Shown: piece after piece, positions 52,566 through 60,147 of the stretch
Layout of the letters: every line of letters begins with the position of its first letter
Numbering within the stretch: the first letter of the stretch is position 1
Origin: Actinomadura luzonensis
GTDB taxonomy: Bacteria > Actinomycetota > Actinomycetes > Streptosporangiales > Streptosporangiaceae
Length of the DNA stretch: 64,000 nt
Assembly: GCF_022664455.2 (NCBI RefSeq)
Contig: NZ_JAKRKC020000001.1
Span: forward strand, 3,911,001 to 3,975,000
Reading direction: 5' to 3'
The notes under the pieces: model-generated
Told to the model about the DNA's origin: nothing
Seen by the model: only the letters and a program-made list of their open reading frames with translations
Databases searched by the model: none
Made by a program: the position numbers and the translations under genes

Positions 52566-53405
52566 TCAGCGGACCACCGCGACGGCGCACCTGGCGTGGT
52601 GCAACACGCCGCGGCTGACCGAGCCGAGCAGCGCCGAGCCCATCGCGCCGCGCCCGTGCGAGCCGACCACGACCAGGTCGGCCTGCGCGCCGGCCGCCGT
52701 CAGGGCGTCCACCGGGTGCCCGGCGGGCGTGTCCTCGATGACCTCGACCCGCGGGTACTCCTTGCGCAGCGACTCCACCGCGCCGGCCACGAGCCGGTGC
52801 TGGGCGGTGCGGACCTCGTCCATGTCGTACGGGATCTCCGGCGCGAACGCGTGCACCGGAAGCTGCCAGGCGTGCACCGCCCGCAGCTTCGCGCCGCGCA
52901 GCGCCGCCTGGCGGAAGGCGTAGCCGAGCGCGGGCAGGCAGTCGGCGGAGTCGTCCACGCCGGCCACGATCTCGCCGCAGACGGGCTGCCGCTGCGTGCG
53001 CACCACGACCACGGGGCACCTGACGTGCCCGGCCACGTGCATGCTGACCGAGCCGAGCAGCGCCCCGGCGAACCCGCCGAGCCCGCGGCTGCCGACGACG
53101 ACCTCGGTCGCGTCCTCGGCCTGCTCGCGCAGCACGGCGGCGGGCGTGCCCTCCACGTCGCGGGTGCTCACCTCGACGTGCGGCTGCCGCTCGCGCACCA
53201 GGGCCACCGCCTCGTCCAGGATCCTGCGACCCTCGCGCAGCAGCGCGTCGGGCAGCGCCGGGGTGGGGAAGCGACCGATCTGGTACGGGGCGCGGTCCAC
53301 CGCGTGCACGATCCGCAGCGGCACGCGCATCCGCAGCGCGTCGCCGGCCGCCCATTCCACGGCGGCGCGCGCGGCCACCGATCCGTCGACGCCCACAACA
53401 ATCAT
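52566..53405 (-). CDS. universal stress protein, tandem USP domains (2)
   Basis: A 279-residue protein with two complete UspA domains. Each carries the ATP-binding signature: VVVGSRGLGGFAGALLGSVSMHVAGHVRCPVVVV near residue 115 and VVVGSHGRGAMGSALLGSVSRGVLHHARCAVAVV near residue 250. The start MIVVGVDGS has a strong AAAGGAGG ribosome site. The size and domain pattern match Rv2623 and related DosR-regulated USPs. A DosR-like box lies 54 nt upstream. The PPK2 gene follows 39 bases downstream and may be cotranscribed. Confidence 0.95.
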   Translation of the reverse strand: MIVVGVDGSVAARAAVEWAAGDALRMRVPLRIVHAVDRAPYQIGRFPTPALPDALLREGRRILDEAVALVRERQPHVEVSTRDVEGTPAAVLREQAEDATEVVVGSRGLGGFAGALLGSVSMHVAGHVRCPVVVVRTQRQPVCGEIVAGVDDSADCLPALGYAFRQAALRGAKLRAVHAWQLPVHAFAPEIPYDMDEVRTAQHRLVAGAVESLRKEYPRVEVIEDTPAGHPVDALTAAGAQADLVVVGSHGRGAMGSALLGSVSRGVLHHARCAVAVVR

Positions 53406-53459
53406 GGCTTCCTCCTTTGCCGTACTCCTAGATGACCTCCTGCGCCGCGGCCGGGTGCA

Positions 53460-53495
53460 GGGCCGGAGGTCCCCCGGGGCCGGGTCCAACGGCCC
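53460..53495. promoter_or_regulatory. DosR-like boxes between divergent USP and HAD genes
   Basis: On the minus strand 53460-53473 reads GGGACCTCCGGCCC, 54 nt before the USP start. On the plus strand 53482-53495 is GGGTCCAACGGCCC, 36 nt before the HAD gene start. The first is a good match to the window consensus; the second keeps both GC arms but loses the A of GGGAC. Confidence 0.65.
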
Positions 53496-53531
53496 ATGGC
53501 TGGGCGGGGCGGGCGCGGGTAGCGTCCAGGC

Positions 53532-54296
53532 ATGGCTGCCAACGACGCGACCCTCGACCTCGGCGGACTGCGCGCGGTCGTCTTCGACACCGACGGCGTG
53601 GTCACCGACACCGCCCGCGTGCACGCGGCGGCGTGGAAGCACGTCTTCGACGGCTTCCTGCGCGCCCGGGGCGGCGCGCCGTTCGACGTGCGCGCCGACT
53701 ACCTGGCCCACGTGGACGGGCGGCCCCGGCTGGACGGCGTGCGCACGTTCCTCGCCTCGCGCGGCATCACCCTGCCGGAGGGCGGCCCCGGCGACGAGCC
53801 GGGCCGCGCGACGGTGTGGGGCATCGGCCTGGCCAAGGACGCGTTGTTCGTCAGGGAGATCGAGGAGCACGGCGTGGCCGCGTTCCCCTCGACCGTGGCG
53901 CTGCTGCACGAGCTGCGGCGGCGCGGCTGCCGCACGGCGGTGGTGTCGGCGAGCCGGCACTGCCGCGCCGTGGTGGCCGCGGCGGGCCTGCTGCACCTGT
54001 TCGACGCGCTCGTGGACGGCAACGACGCGGCCCGGCTGGGGCTGCCGGGCAAGCCGGACCCGGCGCTGTTCCTGGAGGCGGCCCGCCGCCTGGAGCTGCC
54101 GCCCGCCGAGGTGGCGATCGTGGAGGACGCGCTGCCGGGCGTGGAGGCCGGCCGCCGGGGCGGGTTCGGCACGGTGCTGGCCGTGGACCGGAGCGGCACC
54201 CAGGCCGCCGCGATGCGCGCGGCCGGGGCGGACGCCGTGGTCGGCGACCTGGCCGAGGCGGCCGTGGCGGGGCGCGTGCCGGTGGGCCGGCGATGA
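53532..54296 (+). CDS. HAD-superfamily phosphatase/beta-phosphoglucomutase-like protein
   Basis: A 254-residue HAD hydrolase. Motif I is VVFDTDGVVTDT with nucleophile Asp and acid/base Asp two residues later. Motif II is VVSASRHC, the conserved Lys is in GKPDPALFLEAARRL, and motif IV is AIVEDALPGVEAGRRGGF. The cap region between motifs I and II is typical of beta-phosphoglucomutases (HAAAWKHVFDGFL). It overlaps the start of the GH65 phosphorylase by 4 bases (ATGA). Together they suggest phosphorolysis of an alpha-glucoside such as trehalose, maltose or kojibiose to beta-glucose 1-phosphate and then glucose 6-phosphate. Confidence 0.9.
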   Translation: MAANDATLDLGGLRAVVFDTDGVVTDTARVHAAAWKHVFDGFLRARGGAPFDVRADYLAHVDGRPRLDGVRTFLASRGITLPEGGPGDEPGRATVWGIGLAKDALFVREIEEHGVAAFPSTVALLHELRRRGCRTAVVSASRHCRAVVAAAGLLHLFDALVDGNDAARLGLPGKPDPALFLEAARRLELPPAEVAIVEDALPGVEAGRRGGFGTVLAVDRSGTQAAAMRAAGADAVVGDLAEAAVAGRVPVGRR

Positions 54297-56545
54297 CCGC
54301 CTGGACCCTCGCCTACGAGGGCTTCGACCCGGGCGGCGAGGGGCTGCGCGAGGCGCTGTGCACGCTGGGCAACGGCAGGTTCGCCACGCGGGGGGCGACG
54401 CCGGACGGGCGGCTGCGCACGCCCGGCACGTACGTGGCCGGCTGCTACGACCGCCTCGACTCGGTCGTGGCCGGGCGTACCGTCACCAACGAGGACATCG
54501 TCAACCTGCCGGACTGGCTGCCGCTGACGTTCGCCACGCCCGACTCCGGCTGGTTCGAGCCGGAGCGCGCGGAGCTGCCCCGCTACCGGCACGAGCTGGA
54601 CATGCGGCGCGGCGTGCTGCTGCGCGAGCTGCGCTGGCGCGACCCGGCGGGCCGGCTCACGCTGGTGCGCCAGCGCAGGGTGGTGTCGATGGCCGACCCG
54701 TACCTGGCGGCGCTGGAGTCGACGTTCACGGCCGAGAACTGGTCCGGCCCGCTGCGGGTGCGCGCCACGCTGGACGGCCGGGTCGCCAACGACGGCGTGG
54801 CCCGCTACCGCGACCTGCGCGGCGACCACCTGACCTGCCACGACACCGGCACGCAGGACGACCTGGCGTGGCTGAGCGCCGTCACCCGGTCCTCGCGCAT
54901 CACGGTCGCGCTGGCCGGCCGGATCGACGCGCCCGAGGGCGCGCAGCGGTGGCCGGCCGAGCGGGAGCCCGGCCGGATCTCCTCCGAGCACGTGCTGGAG
55001 CTGGCCGAGGGCGTGCCGGTGACGCTGACGAAGACGGTGGCGCTGACCACCTCGCGCGACCACGCCGTGCACGACGCCCGCTCGGCGGCGCTGCGGCACG
55101 TGCGCCGCGCGCCGGCCTTCGCCGGCCTGCTGGCCAGGCACGCGGCCGCGTGGGAGCGGCTGTGGCACCGCGCCCGGCTGGACGTGGACGGCCCCGAGCT
55201 GTCGCAGCTCGTGCACCTGCACATCTTCCACCTGCTGCAGACGTTGTCGCCGCACACCGCCGACCTGGACGCCGGGGTGCCCGCCCGCGGGCTGCACGGC
55301 GAGGCGTACCGGGGGCACGTGTTCTGGGACGAGCTGTTCGTGCTGCCCTGGCTCAGCCTGCGCTTCCCGGAGATCTCCCGCGGCCTGCTGCGCTACCGGT
55401 GGCGGCGGCTGCCCGAGGCGCGCGACGCCGCCGCGGCGGCCGGGCTCGCCGGCGCGATGTTCCCGTGGCAGAGCGGCAGCGACGGCCGCGAGGAGACGCA
55501 GACCGTGCACCTCAACCCGGCCTCCGGCCGCTGGCTGCCCGACCACTCCCGGCTGCAGCGGCACGTCGGCCTGGCCATCGCCTACAACGTGTGGCAGCAC
55601 TACCTGGCCACCGGCTCGATGCCGTCGTGGTGCGCCGAGCTGCTGCTGGAGATCGCCCGCTGCTTCGCCTCGATGGCGGTGCGGCACGGCGACCGGTACG
55701 AGATCCGCGGCGTGATGGGCCCCGACGAGTACCACGAGAGCTACCCGGGCGCCGCCACGCCCGGCCTGGACAACAACGCCTACACCAACGTCATGACCGC
55801 CTGGCTGCTGATGCGCGCTCACGAGACCGTCCACCTGGTGCCCGAGCTGGCTCCGGACGCGGCCGAGCTGAAGCGCTGGGACGACATCAGCCGCCGCCTG
55901 CGGGTCGACTTCCACGACGGCGTCATCAGTCAGTTCACCGGCTACGGCGACCTGGAGGAGCTGGACTGGGAGCGCTACGGGGGCGTGCGCCGCCTGGACC
56001 GGGCGCTGGAGGCCGCCGGCGACGACGTCAACCGCTACAAGGCCTCCAAGCAGGCCGACACGCTCATGCTGTTCTACCTGCTGACCGCCGAGGAGCTGAC
56101 CGGCCTGCTGGACCGGCTCGGCTGTCCCGCCAAGCCGGACCTGATCCCCCGCACGATCGCCTACTACCTGGAGCGCACCAGCCATGGCTCGACGCTGAGC
56201 GCGGTGGTGCACGCCTGGGTGCTGGCCCGCTCGGACCGGGCGCGTTCCTGGCGCTTCTTCACCGAGGCGCTCCACAGCGACGTCAGGGACGTGCAGGGCG
56301 GCACCACCGCCGAGGGCATCCACCTGGGCGCCATGGGCGGCACGCTGGACCTGCTGCAACGCTGTTACCTGGGGCTGGAGCTGCGCCGGGACGGGCTGCG
56401 GCTGGACCCGCTGCTGCCCGACCGGCTCGGCCTGCTGTCCCTGCCGATCCGCTTCCGCGAGCGGCAGGTCTTCATCGACGCCGACCACCGGGAGGCCCGC
56501 ATCAACGGCAGCCCGCGGCGCTCCTACCGACGGGGGGAACCCATC
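54293..56545 (+). CDS. GH65 disaccharide phosphorylase (frame runs on into next gene, no stop)
   Basis: Residues 1-751 of the open frame are a full glycoside hydrolase family 65 enzyme. The N-terminal beta-sandwich begins WTLAYEGFDPGGEGLREAL. The (alpha/alpha)6 barrel holds FWDELFVLPWL, the catalytic acid Glu in VMGPDEYHESY near residue 478, and KQADTLM and SHGSTLSAVVHA, which bind phosphate. The end VFIDADHREARINGSPRR is where homologues stop. Here the frame continues without a stop into the HTH-PPOX gene. In the six-G run at 56532-56537, one G fewer would give a TGA overlapping the next ATG as ATGA. Substrate could be trehalose, maltose or kojibiose. Confidence 0.88.
56532..56537 (+). other. 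G6 run at probable +1 frameshift
   Basis: Reading GH65 in frame gives cgg ggg gaa ccc atc atg. With five Gs instead of six it would read cgg ggg aac cca tca tga. The resulting TGA overlaps the ATG of the HTH-PPOX gene in the ATGA arrangement used throughout this window. The extra base is either real, a slippage-prone phase switch, or a sequencing error. Confidence 0.7.
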
Positions 56546-57202
56546 ATGACCGGAACCGGTGATCTCGGCCGGCGCCTCATCCACCACCGCGAACGGCTCG
56601 GCCTGACCCGCGACCAGGTCGCCGAGCGCGCCGAGATGTCGCCCGGCTACCTCAAGTACCTGGAGGAGAACGCCGACACGCCGGACACGGGGGCGCTGTA
56701 CCGGCTGGCCGACGCCCTCGGCACCACCACCGACGAGTTGCTCGGCGGCGGGCGCGACCGGCCTCCCGGGCACGGCCCGGCCAGGGCGCACCCGTCGCTG
56801 GAGGTGCTGGACGAGGAGGAGTGCCGGCGGCTGATCCAGCCGGGCGGGATCGGGCGGGTGGCCTTCAGCGGCTCCCACGGGCCGACGGTGCTGCCGGTCA
56901 ACTACAAGGTGCACGAGGGCGCGGTGGTCTTCCGCACCGCCTACGGCGGCCCGCTGGACCGGGACCTGCGCAGCGGGGTGGCCGGCGTCGACATCAAGAT
57001 CGCCTTCGAGGTGGACCGCATCGACGAGGCCGCCCGGGAGGGGTGGAGCGTGCTGGTGCAGGGGGCCGCGCACCACGTCCCTGAGGAGGAGGCGGCGGCC
57101 GTGACGGGCGCGGGGGTGACGCCGTGGGCGGGCGGCGAGCGCCACCTGTACGTGCGGATCGTCCCGCAGCAGATCACCGGGCGCCGCATCCACGGCATGT
57201 AG
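56546..57202 (+). CDS. HTH (XRE) plus pyridoxamine-5'-phosphate oxidase-fold protein
   Basis: A 218-residue protein if started at its own ATG. The first 65 residues form an XRE-type helix-turn-helix (LIHHRERLGLTRDQVAERAEMSPGYLKYLEE). Residues about 85-215 form a split-barrel flavin-binding domain of the PPOX/FDOR class (SLEVLDEEECRRLI, GRVAFSGSHGPTVLPVNYKVHEGAVVFRT, VAFSG-type strand, then ERHLYVRIVPQQITGRRI). Standalone proteins of this architecture are common in actinomycetes and may bind FMN, F420 or heme. A GGGGGG tract lies 8 bases before the ATG and gives a plausible internal ribosome site. As sequenced it is also fused to GH65. Confidence 0.85.
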   Translation: MTGTGDLGRRLIHHRERLGLTRDQVAERAEMSPGYLKYLEENADTPDTGALYRLADALGTTTDELLGGGRDRPPGHGPARAHPSLEVLDEEECRRLIQPGGIGRVAFSGSHGPTVLPVNYKVHEGAVVFRTAYGGPLDRDLRSGVAGVDIKIAFEVDRIDEAAREGWSVLVQGAAHHVPEEEAAAVTGAGVTPWAGGERHLYVRIVPQQITGRRIHGM

Positions 57203-57213
57203 CGCGGGCGCGG

Positions 57214-58006
57214 TCAGCGGCGGGCCGCCGACCTGATGCCGGCCTCCGGCCGCGGCCAGGGCCTCGACCGGGCCGCCGCCGCGCAGGCCGGGCACGCAGA
57301 CGACCTCGCCGCCGCCGGCGTCCAGGGCGGCGAGGGAGGCCGCCACCACCGCGTCCACGGGCATGCCCGTGGCGTCCGGGGCGGGCGCGTCGTCGGGCAC
57401 CGGCTCCTCGCCCCTCGTCAGGTGGAACTCGGTGACGGTCAGCCCCGGGCACAGCACCTGCACCCGCAGCGGGCCGCCGGCCAGTTCGGCGGCCAGCGTG
57501 CGGGTGAAGGTGACGACGTAGCCCTTGGTCCCGGCGTACACGGCCCGCTCCGGCAGGGGGCGCGGCGGCAGCGAGGCGGCGAAGGCGAGCTGGGAGGCCA
57601 CGTTGACCACGACGCCCCGGCCCCGCTCCAGCATCGCCGGGACGGCGGCCCTGGTCAGGGCGGTGAGCGCGACGACGTTGAGCCCGAGGACCCTGCTCAT
57701 GAGACCCGGGTCGAGCTGGGCGAAAGGGCCGTAGCCGTTGATGCCCGCGTTGTTGACCAGGAAGTCCGCCTCCGCGGCCCGCTCCGCCACCCTGGCCAGG
57801 TCCGCGGGGTCCGCCAGGTCGGCGGTCAGCGGCTCGGCGGACGTGCCGTGCTCGGCCCGCAGCCGCCGGGCCAGCTCGTTCAGCCGGTGCGCCCGCCTGG
57901 CCACCAGCACCGTGTCCCAGCCGCGGGCGCTCAGCCGGGCCGCGTACTCCGCCCCGATGCCCGACGACGCCCCTGTCACCAGGGCCGTGCCCCGTTCGTT
58001 CCGCAT
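57214..58006 (-). CDS. SDR-family oxidoreductase, probable frameshift near the 3' end
   Basis: A short-chain dehydrogenase of about 263 residues. The NAD(P) motif is TGASSGIGAEYA, NNAG is in LVNNAGINGYG, catalytic Ser is in NVASQLAF and Tyr-Lys in VYAGTKGYV. It begins at ATG 58006 and belongs to the DltE-like subgroup. As sequenced the frame after VCVPGLRGGGPVEALAAAG has no stop and runs thousands of bases antisense to the GH65 and HAD genes. A one-base deletion around 57240-57265 would restore GIRSAARR and the TGA at 57214, immediately beyond the convergent gene's stop. The 793-base span is not a multiple of three. It lies 29 bases from the end of the TIM-barrel gene, in the same operon. Confidence 0.75.
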
Positions 58007-58035
58007 GCTCGGCACCGTGCCCCGCCGGGCCGCGC

Positions 58036-59058
58036 TCAGTCGCGGCCGTAGTGCCCGGCGACGGCGGCGAACGCCTCCTTCGGCTCCCAGGGCAGCTCGG
58101 GGTAGGTGGTGCCGCGGCCGTGCTCCAGGACCTTGACGATGCCGTAGCTGGCGAGGTCGAGGTCGTCGCGCGGGTCGCCGTCCGGGCGGTGCACGTGGTC
58201 GTAGAGCGCGAGGACGAACACGAACGCGCTGTCCACGCCCGCGGCGTCGAAGACCTCCAGCAGCTCGCGCACGTACGCGGCCTGGCCCGGCTCGTCCCGC
58301 TCGTACGCGGCCCGCAGCCGCACCGGCCCGTGCTCGCCGTACTCGACGGCGTCCAGGCCGGTCGCGCCGAGGTCGCCGGCGCCCCGGTAGCCGGCGCTGC
58401 CGAACTCGGTGATCGCGACCGGCTTGCCGGCCTGCGCCACCAGCGCGCGCACGCCCTCCTCGAAGCGGTCCGCGACCTCGGCCGAGCGGTAGAGGTCGAC
58501 CGAGACGAGGTCGAACGGCGTCCAGTCCACGCGTTCGAGCTGGATGGAGGCGTAGGTGACCCGGCCGCCGAACCGCTCGCGGACGACCCGCGCCGCCCGG
58601 CCGAGGAAGTCGTTGACCCGGGCGCTCAGCCCGGCGATCCGCTCGGGCAGCCCTTCGGGCCGCAGCAGCCCGTCGAGCCGCTGCCGGAGGTCGGCGCCGG
58701 GCAGGAAACCGGGGGCCATGAGGCTCAGCTCGGCCCCGGTGACGAGGACGACCTCCGCGCCGCGCCGCCTGATGCGCTCGGCGCGCTCCGCGCAGTCGGC
58801 GAACAGCGCCAGCATCTCCTCGGCGGTCTGCTCCAGCGGGTAGGGCGAGAACCACACCTCCAGGCCGAGCTCGGCGGCGCAGGACGCGGCGAACTCCAGC
58901 CGGTCGGGGTCGCCGCCGATCACCCGTACGGCGGTGCAGTGCAGGTCGTCGCGGATGATCCGCAGCTCGCGGCGGACCACGTCGGGGTCGAACTCCTTGC
59001 GGGAGAACTGCCCCTTGTGCAGGAAGCCGGTCTCGTAGCTGATGCCTCTGGCACGCAC
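58036..59058 (-). CDS. TIM-barrel protein of glycoside-hydrolase type, unknown substrate
   Basis: A 340-residue protein. It begins RGISYETGFLHKG and has alternating strands and helices of a (beta/alpha)8 barrel (TAVRVIGGDPDRLEFAASCAAELGLEVWFSPYP, EVVLVTGAELSLMAPGFLPG, RVTYASIQLERVDWTPFDLVSVDLYR, PVAITEFGSAGYRG). Glu in TGAELS and Glu in ITEFG sit at the strand-4 and strand-7 ends where clan GH-A hydrolases keep acid/base and nucleophile. Homologues are sometimes labelled abortive infection proteins, but nothing here supports phage defence. GTG 59058 has AAGGAG 9 bases upstream. It is divergent from a TetR gene and precedes the SDR gene. Confidence 0.75.
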   Translation of the reverse strand: MRARGISYETGFLHKGQFSRKEFDPDVVRRELRIIRDDLHCTAVRVIGGDPDRLEFAASCAAELGLEVWFSPYPLEQTAEEMLALFADCAERAERIRRRGAEVVLVTGAELSLMAPGFLPGADLRQRLDGLLRPEGLPERIAGLSARVNDFLGRAARVVRERFGGRVTYASIQLERVDWTPFDLVSVDLYRSAEVADRFEEGVRALVAQAGKPVAITEFGSAGYRGAGDLGATGLDAVEYGEHGPVRLRAAYERDEPGQAAYVRELLEVFDAAGVDSAFVFVLALYDHVHRPDGDPRDDLDLASYGIVKVLEHGRGTTYPELPWEPKEAFAAVAGHYGRD

Positions 59059-59080
59059 TGTCTCACGCTCCTTCTTAGGG

Positions 59081-59096
59081 TACGGCGAGTACCGTA
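59081..59096. promoter_or_regulatory. candidate TetR operator in divergent promoter
   Basis: TACGG-CGAGTA-CCGTA is a perfect 5-bp inverted repeat, 22 nt before the TIM-barrel gene start. A further half site GGTACGG occurs at 59134-59140 directly before the TetR start. The placement between divergent genes fits autoregulation by the TetR protein. Confidence 0.5.
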
Positions 59097-59142
59097 ACGC
59101 GCGAGCGGGCAGCGCACAACCCCGATGCGCTAAGGTACGGTC

Positions 59143-59748
59143 GTGAGCGAATCGACGAGCAGGCCACGGCGCAGGGGCGCCGCGCTGGAGGAGGCCATCC
59201 TGCGCGCCGCCGCCGACGAGCTGGCCGAGTCCGGCTACGCCGGGCTGACGATGGACCGCGTCGCCGCCCGCGCCGGCACCAACAAGAACGCCCTCTACCG
59301 CCGCTGGCCCAACCGCCTCGCGCTGGGCATCGCCGCCTACCGCCTGCTGACCGAGGCCGTCCGGCCGCCCGACACGGGCGACCTGCGCGAGGACGTCCTG
59401 GAGATGCTGCGCCGGGCCAACCGCCACTGGAGCTCACCGCTCGGGGGCATCCTGCGCGAGCTGATCGGGGCGGCCGGCGGCGCGGCGGAGCTGCTGTCAC
59501 AGCTGCCCGAGCAGGCCACCGACAGCACGGCCGCCACCTGGCTGACCATCCTGGGGCGCGCGGTCGCCCGCGGCGAGGCCGCCCCGGAGGCGCTGCACCC
59601 GCGCGTCGCCACCGTGGCCGTGGTGCTGCTGCGCAACGAGTTCGTGGTGCGCGGCGTCCCTACCGCGCCCGACGACGTGCTGGTCGAGATCGTCGACGAG
59701 GTGTTCCTGCCGCTGGTGCGGCAGCGCGGCGCGCCGGCCGCGTCATGA
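59143..59748 (+). CDS. TetR/AcrR-family transcriptional regulator
   Basis: A 201-residue repressor. Residues 15-60 form the TetR helix-turn-helix (EEAILRAAADELAESGYAGLTMDRVAARAGTNKNALYRRWPNR). The C-terminal ligand domain has the TetR_C pattern seen in multidrug/lipid sensor regulators (LREDVLEMLRRANRHW, LGRAVARGEAAPEALHPRVATV). GTG start 59143 with AAGG 7 bases upstream. Divergent from the TIM-barrel/SDR operon, which it most likely controls through the inverted repeat at 59081. The 3' end touches that of the convergent HATPase gene. Confidence 0.9.
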   Translation: MSESTSRPRRRGAALEEAILRAAADELAESGYAGLTMDRVAARAGTNKNALYRRWPNRLALGIAAYRLLTEAVRPPDTGDLREDVLEMLRRANRHWSSPLGGILRELIGAAGGAAELLSQLPEQATDSTAATWLTILGRAVARGEAAPEALHPRVATVAVVLLRNEFVVRGVPTAPDDVLVEIVDEVFLPLVRQRGAPAAS

Positions 59749-60147
59749 GATCTCCAGCACGATGGTCGTGCCGTGCGCGTCGGAGTGCAGCAGGAAGCTC
59801 TCCACGTTGTTCCTGGCCAGCCAGAGCCCCCGGCCCCTGGGATGGTCCGGCGGCGGCAGCCGCGGCTCGGCCGCGCCGCCCGGCCCGTGGTCGAGGACGC
59901 GGCAGCAGAGCCGCCGGCCCTGCTCCCACAGCCGCAGGTGGCCCCGGCCGCCGCCGTGCCGCACCGCGTTGGTGGTGATCTCGTTGACCGCCACGACGAA
60001 GCGGTACAGGGTCAGGTCGGCCAGGCCCCACAGCCGGCACACGCGCTCGACCTCGTGCCGCACCTTGACCAGCGTGTGCCGGTCGAACTCGCAGGCCAGC
60101 AGGGCCGCGGCGGCCGGCTGCCGGTCAGGGGTGCGCGGCCCGCTCAT
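59743..60147 (-). CDS. HATPase-type anti-sigma factor kinase (RsbW-like)
   Basis: A 134-residue single-domain GHKL ATPase. The N box is VAVNEITTNAVRHG, G1 is LDHGPGG and G2 is GRGLWLARNNVE. Such short proteins bind a sigma factor or phosphorylate a STAS antagonist in partner switching. The ATG overlaps the stop of the upstream PP2C gene as ATGA. With the STAS gene two positions upstream, this cassette holds kinase, phosphatase and antagonist in one operon. The target sigma factor is not encoded here. Confidence 0.92.
   Translation of the reverse strand: MSGPRTPDRQPAAAALLACEFDRHTLVKVRHEVERVCRLWGLADLTLYRFVVAVNEITTNAVRHGGGRGHLRLWEQGRRLCCRVLDHGPGGAAEPRLPPPDHPRGRGLWLARNNVESFLLHSDAHGTTIVLEIS

Noticed and set aside
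53699..57213. Antisense continuation of the SDR frame through the GH65 and HAD genes
   Set aside because: The sequence after the SDR core has no domain and lies opposite well-supported genes. It is best explained by a missing stop codon in the SDR gene.
58036..59058. Phage-defence (abortive infection) function for the TIM-barrel protein
   Set aside because: No toxin, nuclease or defence neighbour is present, and the visible motifs fit a glycoside-hydrolase-like barrel.
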